This document shows positions 1 to 11,793 of a stretch of 24,485 bases of DNA, piece by piece (within the stretch, counting starts at the first letter, position 1; every line of letters starts with the position of its first letter). Source of the DNA: Cristatella mucedo (Eukaryota; Bryozoa; Phylactolaemata; Cristatellidae); contig WPIO01000567.1 of the NCBI GenBank assembly GCA_009760855.2, positions 1 to 24,485 of the forward strand. Direction: 5' to 3'. Under the pieces are notes generated by a model. The model did not search any database. It was given only the letters and a program-made list of their open reading frames with translations, and was not told where the DNA came from. The position numbers were made by a program, and so were the translations under genes.

Positions 1-730
1 GCGCTGACTGGCAGCAGAGTTCTGCACCATGTTTAAAGCATTTCGCACGTAAATAACACGTTTAGCACGAGTTCGCAGCAGATCGCGGAATATAAAGAAA
101 CTTCAAATCTGCATGTCGGAGCGTGCGCTGAAGTGCAGCAGAGTGCTGCACCATGATTAGAGCATTTCGCACGTAAATAACACGTTTCGCACGAGTTCGC
201 ACTAGATCGCGGAATGTGTAGAAACTTCAAATCTGCATGTCGGAGCGTGCGCTGACTGGCAGCAGAGTTCTGCACCATGTTTAAAAGCATTTCGCACGTC
301 AATAAACACGTTTTGCACGAGTTCGCAGCAGATCGCGGAATATGTATGAAACTTCAAATCTGCATGTCGGAGCGTGCTGATGCTGACAGCAGCAGAGTGC
401 TGCACCATGTTTAAAGAATTTCGCACGTAAATAACACGTTTCGCATTAGTTCGCACCAGATCGCAGAATGTGTTAAAACTTCAAATCTGCATGTCGGAGC
501 GTGAGCTGACTGGCAGCAGAGTGCGGCACCATGTTTAAAGCATTTCGCACGTAAATAACACGTTTCGCACGAGTTCGCACCAGATCGCGGAATATGTAAA
601 CACTTCAAATCTTCATGTCGGAGCGTGCTCTGACTGGCAGCAGAGTGCTGCACCATGTTTAAAGCATTTCGCACGTAAATAACACGTTTCGCACGAGTTC
701 GCACCAGATCGCGGAATATGTAGAGACTTC

Positions 731-1183
731 AAATCTTCATGTCGGAGCGTGCGCTGACTGGCAGCAGAGTGCTGCACCATGTTTAAAGCATTTCGCACGT
801 AAATAACACGTTTCGCACGAGTTCGCACCAGATCGCGGAATGTGTAGAAACTCCAAATCTGCATGTCGGAGCGTGCGCTGACAGGCAGCAGAGTGCTGCA
901 CTATGTTTAAAGCATTTCGCACGTAAATAACACGTTTTAAACGAGTTCGCACCAGATCGCGGAATATGTAGAAACTTCAAATCTGCATGTCGGAGCGTGC
1001 GCTGACTGGCAGCAGAGTTCTGCACCATGTTTAAAGCATTTCGCACGTAAATAACACGTTTCGCACGAATTCGCAGCAGATCGCGGAATATAAAGAAACT
1101 TCAAATCTGCATGTCGGAGCGTGCGCTGAAGTGCAGCAGAGTGCTGCACCATGATTAGAGCATTTCGCACGTAAATAACACGT
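731..1183. repeat. Partner segment of the 453-bp copy at 18328
   Basis: This is the left member of the pair described at 18328-18780. Its last part (about 999-1183) also closely resembles 1-185, differing mainly by TTTAGCACGAG versus TTTCGCACGAA. The class b plus class c pair is therefore present at least three times in the window. Confidence 0.85.
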
Positions 1184-2412
1184 TTTCGCACGAGTTCGCA
1201 CCAGATCGCGGAATATGTAGAAACTTCAAATCTGCATGTCGGAGCGTGCGCTGACTGGCAGCAGAGTTCTGCACCATGTTTAAAGCATTTCGCACGTAAA
1301 TAACACGTTTCGCACGAGTTCGCACCAGATCGCGGAATGTGTAGAAACTTCAAATCTGCATGTCGGAGCGTGCGCTGACTGGCAGCAGAGTGCTGCACCA
1401 TGTTTTAAAGCATTTCGCACGTAAATAAAATAACACGTTTCGCACGAGTTTCGCACCAGATCGCGGAATGTGTAGAAACTTCAAATCTGCATGTCGGAGC
1501 GTGCGCTGACTGGCAGCAGAGTTCTGCACCATGTTTAAAGCATTTCGCACGTAAATAACACGTTTCGCACGAGTTCGCACCAGATCGCGGAATGTGTAGA
1601 AACTTCAAATCTGCATGTCGGAGCGTGCGCTGACTGGCTTCAGAGTTCTGCACCATGTTTAAAGCATTCCGCACGTAAATAACACGTTTCGCATTAGTTC
1701 GCACCAGATCGCAGAATGTGTTTAAACTTCAAATCTGCATGTCGGAGCGTGCGCTGACTGGCAGCAGAGTGCTGCACCATGTTTAAAGCATTTCGCACGT
1801 AAATAACACGTTTCGCACGAGTTCGCACCAGATCGCAGAATGTGTAGAAACTTCAAATCTGCATGTCGGAGCTTGGGCTGACTGGCAGCAGAGTGCTGCA
1901 CTATGTTAAAAGCATTTCGCACGTAAATAACACGTTTTAAACGAGTTCGCACCAGATCGCGGAATATGTAGAAACTTCAAATCTGCATGTCGGAGCGTGC
2001 GCTGACTGGCAGCAGAGTTCTGCACCATGTTTAAAGCATTTCGCACGTAAATAACACGTTTCGCACGAGTTCGCACCAGATGGCGGAATGTGTAGAAACT
2101 TCAAATCTGCATGTCGGAGCGTGCGCTGACTGGCAGCAGAGTGCTGCACCATGTTTAAAGCATTTCGCACGTAAATAACACGTTTCGCACGAGTTCGCAC
2201 CAGATCGCGGAATATGTAGAAACTTCAAATCTGCATGTCGGAGCGTGCGCTGACTGGCAGCAGAGTGCGGCACCATGTTTAAAGCATTTCGCACGCTAAA
2301 TTGGCCCGAACACACTTTCGCACGAGTTCGCACCAGATCGCGGAATATGTAGAAACTTCAAATCTCTGCATGTCGGAGCGTGCGCTGACTGGCAGCAGAG
2401 TGCTGCACTATG
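901..2412. repeat. Higher-order repeat trace: class a marker at four- and eight-monomer spacing
   Basis: The class a marker CTATG starts at 901, 1901 and 2408. The first gap is 1000 bp, eight monomers plus 8 bp of indels. The second is 507 bp, four monomers plus 11 bp, and that interval contains a 9-bp insertion near 2296 and a 2-bp insertion near 2366. TTTTAAACG lies at 935 and 1935, again 1000 bp apart. The marker is absent near 1397, where a fourth-monomer copy would be expected, so the higher-order pattern is eroded or was overwritten by local exchange. Confidence 0.65.
2296..2315. repeat. Monomer with unique internal replacement
   Basis: Between GCACG and TTTCG, where the consensus has 11 bases (taaataacacg), this copy has 20 bases including TTGGCCCGAA. 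The net gain is 9 bp. The inserted word occurs nowhere else I saw in the window. It could be a small filler insertion from break repair or a local sequence error. Confidence 0.7.
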
Positions 2413-3562
2413 TTTAGAGCATTTCGCACGTAAATAACACGTTTCGCACGAGTTCGCACCAGATCGCGGAATGTGTAAAAACTTCAAATCTGCATGTCGG
2501 AGCGTGCGCTGACTGGCAGCAGAGTGCTGCACCATGTTTAAAGCATTTCGCACGTAAATAACACGTTTCGCACGAGTTCGAACCAGATCGCGGAATATGT
2601 AGACACTTCAAATCTTCATGTCGGAGCGTGCGCTGACAGGCAGCAGAGTGCTGCACCATGTTTAAAGCATTTCGCACGTAAATAACACGTTTCGCACGAG
2701 TTCGCACCAGATCGCGGAATGTGTAGAAACTCTAAATCTGCATGTCGGAGCGTGCGCTGACGGGCAGCAGAGTGCAGCACCATGATTAGAGCATTTCGCA
2801 CGTAAATAACACGTTTCGCACGAGTTCGCACCAGATCGCGGAATATGTAGACACTTCAAATCTGCATGTCGGAGCGTGCGCTGACTGGCAGCAGAGTGCT
2901 GCACCATGTTTAGAGCATTTCGCACGTAAATAACACGTTTCGAACGAGTTCGCACCAGATCGCGGAATATGTAGAAACTTCAAATCTGCATGTCGGAGCG
3001 TGCGCTGACTGGCAGCAGAGTGCTGCACCATGTTTAAAAGCATTTCGCACGTAAATAACACGTTTCGCACGAGTTCGCACCAGATCGCGGAATATGTAGA
3101 AACTTCAAATCTGCATGTCGGAGCGTGCGCTGACTGGCAGCAGAGTGCTGCAACCATGTTTAAAGCATTTCGCACGTAAATAACACGTTTCGCACGAGTT
3201 CGCACCAGATCGCGGAATGTGTAAAACTTCAAATCTGCATGTCGGAGCGTGCGCTGACTGGCAGCAGAGTGCTGCACCATGTTTAAAGCATTTCGCACGT
3301 AAATAACACTTTTCGCACGAGTTTCGCACCAGATCGCGGAATATGTAGCGGAAACTTCAAATCTGCATGTCGGAGCGTGCGCTGACTGGCAGCAGAGTGC
3401 TGCACCATGTTTAAAGCATTTCGCACGTAAATAACACGTTTCGCACGAGTTCGCACCAGATCGCGGAATGTGTAGAAACTTCAAATCTGCATGTCGGAGC
3501 GTGCGCTGACTGGCAGCAGAGTGCTGCACCATGTTTAAAGCATTTCGCACGTAAATAACACG

Positions 3563-3572
3563 TTTTAACACG
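3563..3572. repeat. Monomer with one extra decamer
   Basis: After AAATAACACG this copy has an extra ten bases, TTTTAACACG, before continuing with TTTAGCACGA. The insertion is one decamer long, lies in the decamer-phased part of the monomer and ends in CACG like its neighbours. It resembles slippage by one internal sub-repeat unit, or a junction with a class a monomer, which carries TTTTAAACG in the same place. Confidence 0.75.
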
Positions 3573-3609
3573 TTTAGCACGAGTTCGCAGCAGATCGCGG
3601 AATATAAAG
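3573..3609. repeat. Marker haplotype TTTAGCACG / GCAGCAGATC / AATATAAAG, copy 2
   Basis: The combination TTTAGCACGA, then GCAGCAGATC, then AATATAAAG is found at 61-97, here, and at 4069-4105. This copy and the next are exactly 496 bp apart, four monomers, which supports a four-monomer unit of amplification in the left segment. Sequence after the haplotype differs between copies, so the shared tracts are short. Confidence 0.75.
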
Positions 3610-4068
3610 AAACTTCAAATCTGCATGTCGGAGCGTGCACTGACTGGCAGCAGAGTTCTGCACCATGTTTAAAGCATTTCGCACGTAAATAACACGTTTC
3701 GCACGAGTTCGCACCAGATCGCGGAATGTGTAGAAACTTCAAATCTGCATGTCGGAGCTTGAGCTGACTGGCAGCAGAGTGCTGCACTATGTTTAAAGCA
3801 TTTCGCACGTAAATAACACGTTTCGCACGAGTTCGCACCAGATCGCGGTATATGTAAACACTTCAAATCTTCATGTCGGAGCGTGCTCTGACTGGCAGCA
3901 GAGTGCTGCACCATGTTTAAAGCATTTCGCACGTAAATAACACGTTTCGCACGAGTTCGCACCAGATCGCGGAATATGTTTAAACTTCAAATCTGCATGT
4001 CGGAGCGTGCGCTGACTGGCAGCAGAGTGCTGCACCATGTTTAAAGCATTTCGCACGTAAATAACACG

Positions 4069-4105
4069 TTTAGCACGAGTTCGCAGCAGATCGCGGAATA
4101 TAAAG
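4069..4105. repeat. Marker haplotype TTTAGCACG / GCAGCAGATC / AATATAAAG, copy 3
   Basis: This is the third copy of the three-part haplotype, exactly 496 bp after copy 2. It is the last well-formed monomer piece before the insertion-rich block that starts just downstream. Confidence 0.75.
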
Positions 4106-4107
4106 AA

Positions 4108-5425
4108 ACTTCAAATCTCTGCATGTCGGAGCGACGTGCATTTCTGAATGGCAGCCCAGAGTTGCAGCAATCTTCATGTTTAAAGCATTTTTCGCACGTA
4201 AATAACACGTTTTCGCCACGAGTTCGCACCAGATCGCGGAATGGTGTAGAAAACTTCAAATCTGTCATGTCTCGGAGCTGTGCGGCTGAGTTGGCCAGCA
4301 GAGATTCTGCACCATGTTAAAAGCATTTCGCACGTAAATAACACGTTTCGCACGAGTTCGCACCAGATCGCGGAAATATTTTTAAACTTCAAATCTGCAT
4401 GTCGGAGCGTGCGCTGACTGGCAGCAGAGTTCGGCACCATGTTTAAAAGCATTGCGCACGTAAATAAACACGTTTTTAAACGAGTTCGCACCAGATCGCG
4501 GAATGTTGTAACAACTTCAAATCTGCATGTCCCCGGGCGTTGGGCCCCGTGGAACTGGCAGCAGAGTGCTGCACTATGTTTAGAGCATTTCGCACGTAAA
4601 TAACACGTTTCGCACGAGTTCGCACCAGAGCGCGGAATGTGTAGAAACTCCCAATCTTGCTTGTTGTCGTTTGCGTGGCTCTTGACGTGCATGAGAGAGT
4701 GCTTTGCCCACATGTTTTTTTAAAAGCATTTCGCACGTAATACGTGACTTTCGCATCGTGTAACAGTTCGCAGCAGATCGCGGAATATTATGACACTTCA
4801 AATCTGCATGTCGGAGCGTGCACTGGCAGCAGAGTTTACTGCACCGTTTGATTTGCGCACGCACGTTTGCTTAGTTCCGCACCAGATGCAGATGTTTTCA
4901 ACTTCAATCTGCATTGGCGCGTGAGCTGACGGGCCAGCAGAGTGCAGGGGGGGTTTTTAAAGCATTTCGCACGTAAATAACACGATTTTGGCACGAGTTC
5001 GCACCAGATCGGGGCGGAATATCACAAGAAACTTCCAAATCTTGCATGTCGGAAGCGTGCGCCTGACTGAAGGCAGGGCAGAGTTCCTGCCACCATGTAG
5101 TTAACAAGCATTTTCGCACGTAAATAACACGTTTCGCACTAGCTTGCAGCAGATCGCGGAATATGTAGAAACTTCAAATCTGCATGTCGGAGCGTGCGCT
5201 GACTGCAGCAGAGTTGCTGCACCATGATTAAGCATTTCGCACGTAAATAACCCACGTTTTCGCAACGAGTTTCGCACCAGATCGCGGAATGTGTAGAAAC
5301 TTCAAATCTGCATGTCGTAGGCGTGCGCTGACCCTGCAGCAGAGTGCCTGCAACTCATGTTTAAAGCATTTTCCGCACTTAAATAACACGTTTTCGCACG
5401 AGTTCGCGCCAGATCGCTGGAATGG
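4108..5425. repeat. Insertion-rich, irregular satellite block 1
   Basis: Monomers remain recognisable, but extra single bases and short insertions are scattered everywhere, for example in 4260-4310, 5030-5100 and 5245-5275. Using the word gtaaata or its nearest equivalent as a ruler, starts from 4057 to 5506 give 11 intervals of 111 to 147 bp, mean about 131.7 bp against 124 bp in the core. Most differences are insertions, many extending homopolymers, mixed with some deletions. A few monomers inside, such as 4311-4430, are almost clean. The pattern fits uncorrected long-read sequence used to bridge a gap at least as well as it fits old decayed satellite. CCCCGGG (4531) and GGGCCCC (4542) are foreign to the monomer. 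There is no gene. Confidence 0.8.
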
Positions 5426-8404
5426 TTATGAAACTTCAAATCTGCATGTCGGAGCGTGCGCTGACTGGCAGCAGATTGCTGCACCATGTTTAAAGCATTT
5501 CGCACGTAAATAACACGTTTCGCACGAGTTCGCACCAGATCGCGGAATGTGTAGAAACTTCAAATCTTCATGTCGGAGCGTGCGCTGACTGGCAGCAGAG
5601 TGCTGCACCATGTTTAAAGCATTTCGCACGTAAATAACACGTTTCGCACGAGTTCGCAGCAGATCGCGGAATACGTAGAAACTTCAAATCTGCATGTCGG
5701 AGCATGCACTGACTGGCAGCAGAGTTCTGCACCATGTTTAAAGCATTTCGCACGTAAATAACACGTTTCGCACGAGTTCGCACCAGATCGCGGAATATGT
5801 AGACACTTCAAATCTTCATGTCGGAGCGTGCGCTGACTGGCAGCAGAGTGCTTCACCATGTTTAAAGCATTTCGCACGTAAATAACACGTTTCGCACGAG
5901 TTCGCACCAGATCGCGGAATATGTAGAGACTTCAAATCTTCATGTCGGAGCGTGCGCTGACTGGCAGCATTTCGCACGTAAATAACACGTTTCGCACGAG
6001 TTCGCCCCAAATCGCGGAATATGTAGAAACTTCAAATCTGCATGTCGGAGCGTGCGCTGACTGGCAGCAGAGTTCTGCACCATGTTTAAAGCATTTCGCA
6101 CGTAAATAACACGTTTCGCACGAGTTCGCAACCAGATCGCGGAATGGGTAGAAACTTCAAATCTGCATGTCGGAGCGTGCGCTGACTGGCAGCAGAGTTC
6201 TGCACCATGTTTAAAGCATTTCGCACGTAAATAACACGTTTCGCACGAGTTCGCACCAGATCGCGGAATGTGTAGAAACTTCAAATCTGCATGTCGGAGC
6301 GTACGCTGACTGGCAGCAGAGTGCTGCACCATGTTTAAAGCATTTCGCACGTAAATAACACGTTTCGCACGAGTTCGCAGCAGATCGCGGAATATGAAGA
6401 AACTTCAAATCTGCATGTCGGAGCGTGCGCTGAAGTGCAGCAGAGTGCTGCACCATGATTAAAGCATTTCGCACGTAAATAACACGTTTCGCACGAGTTC
6501 GCACCAGATCGCGGAATGTGTAGAAACTTCAAATCTGCATGTCGGAGCGTGCCCTGACTGGCAGCAGAGTTCTGCACCATGTTTAAAGCATTTCGCACGT
6601 AAATAACACGTTTCGCACGAGTTCGCACCAGATCGCGGAAATATAAAGAAACTTCAAATCTGCATGTCGGAGCGTGCGCTGAAGTGCAGCAGAGTGCTGC
6701 ACCATGTTTAGAGCATTTCGCACGTAAATAACACGTTTCGCACGAGTTCGCACCAGATCGCGGAATGTGTAGAAACTTCAAATCTGCATGTCGGAGCGTG
6801 CGCTGACTGGCAGCAGAGTGCTGCACCATGTTTAAAGCATTTCGCACGTAAATAACACGTTTCGCACGAGTTCGCACCAGATCGCGGAATATGTAAACAC
6901 TTCAAATCTGCATGTCGGAGCGTGCTCTGACTGGCAGCAGAGTGCTGCACCATGTTTAAAGCATTTCGCACGTAAATAACACGTTTCGCACGAGTTCGCA
7001 CCAGATCGCGGAATGTGTAGAAAACCAAAATCTGCATGTCGGAGCGTGCGCTGACTGGCAGCAGAGTGCTGCACCATGTTTAAAGCATTTCGCACGTAAA
7101 TAACACGTTTCGCACGAGTTCGCACCAGATCGCGGAATATGTAGAAACTTCAAATCTGCATGTCGGAGCGTGCGCTGACTGGCAGCAGAGTGCTGCACCA
7201 TGTTTATATCATTTCGCACGTCATTAACACCTTTCGCACTAGTTTGCACCAGATCGCTGAATGTGTAGAAACTTCAAATCTGCATGTCTGAGCGGGCGCT
7301 GACTGGCAGCAGAGTGTGGCACCATGTTTAAAGCATTTCGCACGTAAATAACACGTTTCGCACGAGTTCGCACCAGATCGCGGAATGTGTAAAAACTTCA
7401 AATCTGCATGTCGGAGCGTGCGCTGACTGGCAGCAGAGTGCTGCACCATGTTTAAAGCATTTCGCACGTAAATAACACGTTTCGCACGAGTTCGCACCAG
7501 ATCGCGGAATGTGTAGAAACTTTAATTCTGCATGTCGGAGCGTGCGCTGACTGGCAGCAGAGTTCTGCACCATGTTTAAAGCATTTCGCACGTAAATAAC
7601 ACGTTTTCGCACGAGTTCGCACCAGATCGCGGAATATGTAGAAAACTTTAAATCTGCATGTCGGAGCGTGCGCTGACTGGCAGCAGAGTGCTGCACCATG
7701 TTTAAAGCATTTCGCACGTAAATAACACAGTTCGCACGAGTTCGCACCAGATCGCGGAATATGTAGAAACTTCAAATCTGCATGTCGGAGCGTGCGCTGA
7801 CTGGCAGCAGAGTGCTGCACCATGTTTAAAGCATTTCGCACGTAAATAACACGTTTTCGCACGAGTTCGCACCAGATCGCGGAATATGAAGAAACTTCAA
7901 ATCTGCATGTCGGAGCGTGCGCTGACTGGCAGCAGAGTGCTGCACCATGTTTAAAGCATTTCGCACGTAAATAACACGTTTCGCACGAGTTCGCACCAGA
8001 TCGCGGAATGTGTAGAAACTTCAAATCTGCATGTCGGAGCGTGCGCTGACTGGCAGCAGAGTTCTGCACCATGTTTAAAGCATTTCGCACGTAAATAACA
8101 CGTTTCGCACGAGTTCGCAGCAGATCGCGGAAATAAAGAAACTTCAAATCTGCATGTCGGAGCTTGTGCTGACTGGCAGCAGAGTGCTGCACTATGTTTA
8201 AAGCATTTCGCACGTAAATAACACGTTTCGCACGAGTTCGCACCAGATCGCGGAATGTGTAGAAACTTCAAATCTGCATGTCGGAGCGTGTGCTGACTGG
8301 CAGCAGAGTGTGCACCATGTTTAAAGCATTTCGCACGTAAATAACACGTTTCGCACAAGTTCGCACCAGATCGCGGAATATGTAGAAACTTCAAATCTGC
8401 ATGT
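5426..8404. repeat. Diverged array segment (middle left)
   Basis: About 24 monomers return abruptly to clean 124-bp spacing after block 1. They use the same variant library as 1-4107: TTCTGC arms, GAAGTGCAGC with ATGATTAAAG (6432-6464), AATATAAAG or AATATGAAG, CTTCATG at 109-115, and GAGCTTG before CTATG (8160-8196). The copies are interleaved with consensus-like monomers, so old and young types are mixed. There is no coding content. Confidence 0.8.
5961..5980. repeat. Monomer with 24-bp internal deletion
   Basis: GCAGCA (5964-5969) is joined directly to TTTCGCACG, removing monomer positions 17-40. The deleted part contains the right arm of the inverted repeat and TTTAAA. GCA is present at both ends of the deleted segment, so three bases of microhomology mark the junction. 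Confidence 0.8.
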
Positions 8405-9415
8405 CGACTCGGAGCGCGTGTGGCTGCTAAAGCATCTGACGGCAGCAGAGTGCTGCAGTTGTTTAAAGCATTTTTTCTTGCACGTAAATAACAAATTTCG
8501 GCACGAGTTTGCCAGCAGATAGCGGATATCGTAGAAACTTCACTCTGTTAAACGGTTCCCCGGGGATGCGTGCGCTGAAACTGGCGGAAGAGTGCTCTGC
8601 TGGACTGATTGCAGCAGAGTGTTTCACCATGTTTAATAGCTCGTTTTTCACGCGTTCGCAGAGATAGACGAAATGTGTAAAAACTTTCAAATCTGCAATT
8701 GTCTAACCGGTGTGCACGTTGGCCTTGTCTGCACCATTAAAGCATTGCACACATGTTTTTTAAACAAGTTAAAACTATCACCAACCCAGATCGCGAAAAT
8801 ATGTAGAAACCCAAAATCTGCATGTCGGAGCGTGCGCTTGAATGGCAGCAGAGTGGCTGCACCATTGTTTAAAGCATTTCGCACGTAAAATAACACGTTT
8901 CGCACGAGTTCGCACCAGATCGCGGAATATGTAGAAACTTCAAATCTGCATGTCGGAGCGTGCACTTGCGCGGGCAGCAGAGTGCAGCACCATGATAAGA
9001 GCATTTCGCACGTAAATAACACGTTTCGCACGAGTTCGCACCAGATCGCGGAATGTGTAGAAACTCCAAATCTGCATGTCGGAGCGTGCGCTGACAGGCA
9101 GCCGAGTGCTGCACTATGTTTAAAGCATTTGGCACGTAAATAACACGTTTTCGCACGAGTTTAATTTCGCCACGAGCAGATCGCGGAATATGCTTAGACT
9201 TGCCACTCAAATCTGGCATGTCGGAGCGTGACGCGCACTTGTCTGCAGGCAGCAGAGTTTGCTGCACAGATGCAGACACTTTAAAAGCCATTTGCCACGT
9301 AAATAACACGTTTTTTCAAGTGCGCACCATGTTAAAAGTTTCGCGTAAAAACCAGATCGCGGAATGCAATGTAGAACACTTCAAATCTTCATGTCGGAAG
9401 CGTGGCTCCTGACGG
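8405..9415. repeat. Insertion-rich, irregular satellite block 2
   Basis: This is a second block of scattered insertions and broken monomers. Ruler words at 8337 and 9454 are separated by about eight monomers, giving a mean period of about 140 bp. Some stretches, such as 8470-8780, are barely recognisable, while 8885-9130 is nearly clean apart from single-base extras. CCCCGGGG (8558-8565) is not part of the monomer. Both boundaries are abrupt. As with block 1, an unpolished long-read patch is a serious alternative to genuine decay. No mobile element or unique gene was found inside. Confidence 0.8.
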
Positions 9416-11640
9416 GCAGCAGAGTGCTGCACCATGTTTAAAGCATTTCGCACGTAAATAACACGTTTCGCACGAGTTCGCACCAGATCGCGGAATGTGT
9501 AGAAACTTTAAATCTGCATGTCGGAGCGTGCGCTGACTGGCAGCAGAGTGCTGCACCATGTTTTTTAAAGCATTTCGCACGTAAATAACACGTTTCGCAC
9601 GAGTTCGCACCAGATCGCGGAATATGTAGAGACTTCAAATCTTCATGTCGGAGCGTGCGCTGACTGGCAGCAGAGTGCTGCACCATGTTTAAAGCATTTC
9701 GCACGTAAATAACACGTTTCGCACGAGTTCGCACCAGATCGCGGAATGTGTAGGAACTCCAAATCTGCATGTCGGAGCGTGCGCTGACTGGCAGCAGAGT
9801 GCTGCACCATGTTTAGAGCATTTCGCACGTAAATAACACGTTTCGCACGAGTTCGCACCAGATCGCGGAATGTGTAGAAACTTCAAAATCTGCATGTCGG
9901 AGCATGCTCTGACTGGCAGCAGAGTGCTGCACTATGTTTAAAAGCATTTCGCACGTAAAATAACACGTTTTTTCGCACGAGTTCGCACCAGATCGCGGAA
10001 TGTGTAGAAAAACTTCAAATCTGCATGTCGGAGCGTGCGCTGACTGGGCAGCAGAGTGCTGCACCATGTTTAAAGCATTTCGCACGTAAATAACACGTTT
10101 CGCACGAGTTCGCACCAGATCGCGGAATATGTAGAAACTTCAAATCTGCATGTCGGAGCGTGCGCTGACTGGCAGCAGAGTTCTGCACCATGTTTAAAGC
10201 ATTTCGCACGTAAAAAACACGTTTCGCACGAGTTCGCACCAGATCGCGGAATATGTAGAAACTTCAAATCTGCATGTCGGAGCGTGCGCTGACTGGCAGC
10301 AGAGTGCTGCACCATGTTTAAAGCATTTCGCACGTAAATAACACGTTTCGCACGAGTTCGCACCAGATCGCGGAATAGTATGAAACTTCAAATCTGCATG
10401 TCGGAGCGTGCGCTGACTGGCAGCAGAGAGTGCTGCACCATGTTTAAAGCATTTCGCACGTAAATAACACGTTTCGCACGAGTTCGCACCAGATCGCGGA
10501 ATATGTAGAAACTTCAAATCTGCATGTCGGAGCGTGCGCTGACTGGCAGCAGAGTGCTGCACCATGTTTAAAGCATTTCGCACGTAAATAACACGTTTCG
10601 CACGAGTTCGCACCAGATCGCGGAATATGTAGACACTTCAAATCTGCATGTCGGAGCGTGGGCTGACTGGCAGCAGAGTTCTGCACCATGTTTAAAGCAT
10701 TTCGCACGTAAATAACACGTTTCGCACGAGTTCGCACCAAATCGCGGAATATGTAGACACTTCAAATCTGCATGTCGGAGCGTGCGCTAACTGGCAGCAG
10801 AGTGCTGCACCATGTTTAAAGCATTTCGCACGTAAATAACACGTTTCGCACGAGTTCGCACCAGATCGCGGAATGTGTAAGAAACTTCAAATCGGCATGT
10901 CGGAGCGTGTGGCTGACTGGCAGCAGAGTGCTGCACCATGTTTAAAGCATTTTCGCACGTAAATAACACGTTTCGCACGAAGTTCGCACCAGATCGCGGA
11001 ATATGTAGAAACTTCAAATCTGCATGTCGGAGCGTGCGCTGACTGGCAGCAGAGTGCTGCACCATGTTATTAAAGCATTTCGCACGTAAATAACACTTTT
11101 CGCACGAGTTCGCACCAGATCGCGGAATGTGTAGAAACTTCAAATCTGCATGTCGGAGCGTGCGCTGACTGGCAGCAGAGTGCTGCACCATGTTTAAAGC
11201 ATTTCGCACGTAAATAACACGTTTCGCACGAGTTCGCACCAGATCGCGGAATGTGTAGAAACTTCAAATCTGCATGTCGGAGCGTGTGCGCTGACTGGCA
11301 GCAGAGTGCTGCACCATGTTTAGAGCATTTCGCACGTAAATAACACGTTTCGCACGAGTTCGCACCAGATCGCGGAATATGTAGAAAACTTCAAATCTGC
11401 ATGTCGGAGCGTGTCCTGAATGGCAGCAGAGTGCTGCACCATGTTTAAAGCATTTCGCACGTAAATAACACGTTTCGCACGAGTTCGCACCAGATCGCGG
11501 AATATGTAGAAACTTCAAATCTGCATTTCGGAGCGTGCGCTGACTGGCAGCAGAGTGCTGCACCATGTTTAAAGCATTTCGCACGTAAATAACACGTTTC
11601 GCACGAGTTCGCACCAGATCGCGGAATGTGTAGAAACTTC
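9416..11640. repeat. Transition zone of the array
   Basis: About 18 monomers are increasingly similar to the core going right. Remaining differences are mostly single-base indels at homopolymers (T run at 9561-9566, T run near 9967-9972, extra A near 10010), plus a few variants shared with the left segments such as AGACAC and CTATG (9932). A one-base deletion near 11640 (CTTCAATCT) is the last irregularity before the core. Confidence 0.75.
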
Positions 11641-11793
11641 AATCTGCATGTCGGAGCGTGCGCTGACTGGCAGCAGAGTGCTGCACCATGTTTAAAGCAT
11701 TTCGCACGTAAATAACACGTTTCGCACGAGTTCGCACCAGATCGCGGAATATGTAGAAACTTCAAATCTGCATGTCGGAGCGTGCGCTGACTG

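Larger units (their letters stand above)
1..4107. repeat. Diverged array segment with recurring variant haplotypes (left)
   Basis: About 33 monomers carry many substitutions and small indels relative to the core, but the changes are not random: the same sets recur. Class a has CTATG at positions 28-32 and often TTTTAAACG at 61-69 (901 and 1901). Class b has TTCTGC at 20-25 (for example 19, 1018, 2018) and often GCAGCAGATC plus AATATAAAG downstream. Class c has GAAGTGCAGC and ATGATTAGAG (for example 126-158 and 1128-1160). The order a, then b, then c appears more than once. This is what is expected of an older array layer or a diverged higher-order repeat family. Confidence 0.85.

Noticed and set aside
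2786-3838. 350-codon minus-strand open frame, the longest in the window
   Set aside because: It consists of the same satellite translated through all three frames, made longer by chance indels that skip stop positions. It has no domain, no start signal and no unique sequence.
4123-4320. Plus-strand open frames in the disordered blocks (also near 5289, 8673 and 9200)
   Set aside because: They exist only where extra bases shift the frame past the plus-strand stops of the monomer. Their sequence is degraded satellite, possibly sequencing error.
4531-4550. CCCCGGG and GGGCCCC as a GC-rich regulatory or palindromic element
   Set aside because: It occurs once, within a block full of insertions, with no conserved counterpart in clean monomers.
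8740-8780. Possible unique sequence or mobile-element remnant inside disordered block 2
   Set aside because: The landmarks GCACCAT, TTTAAA and AGATCGCG still follow in monomer order, so it is damaged satellite. No terminal repeats or transposase fragment are visible.
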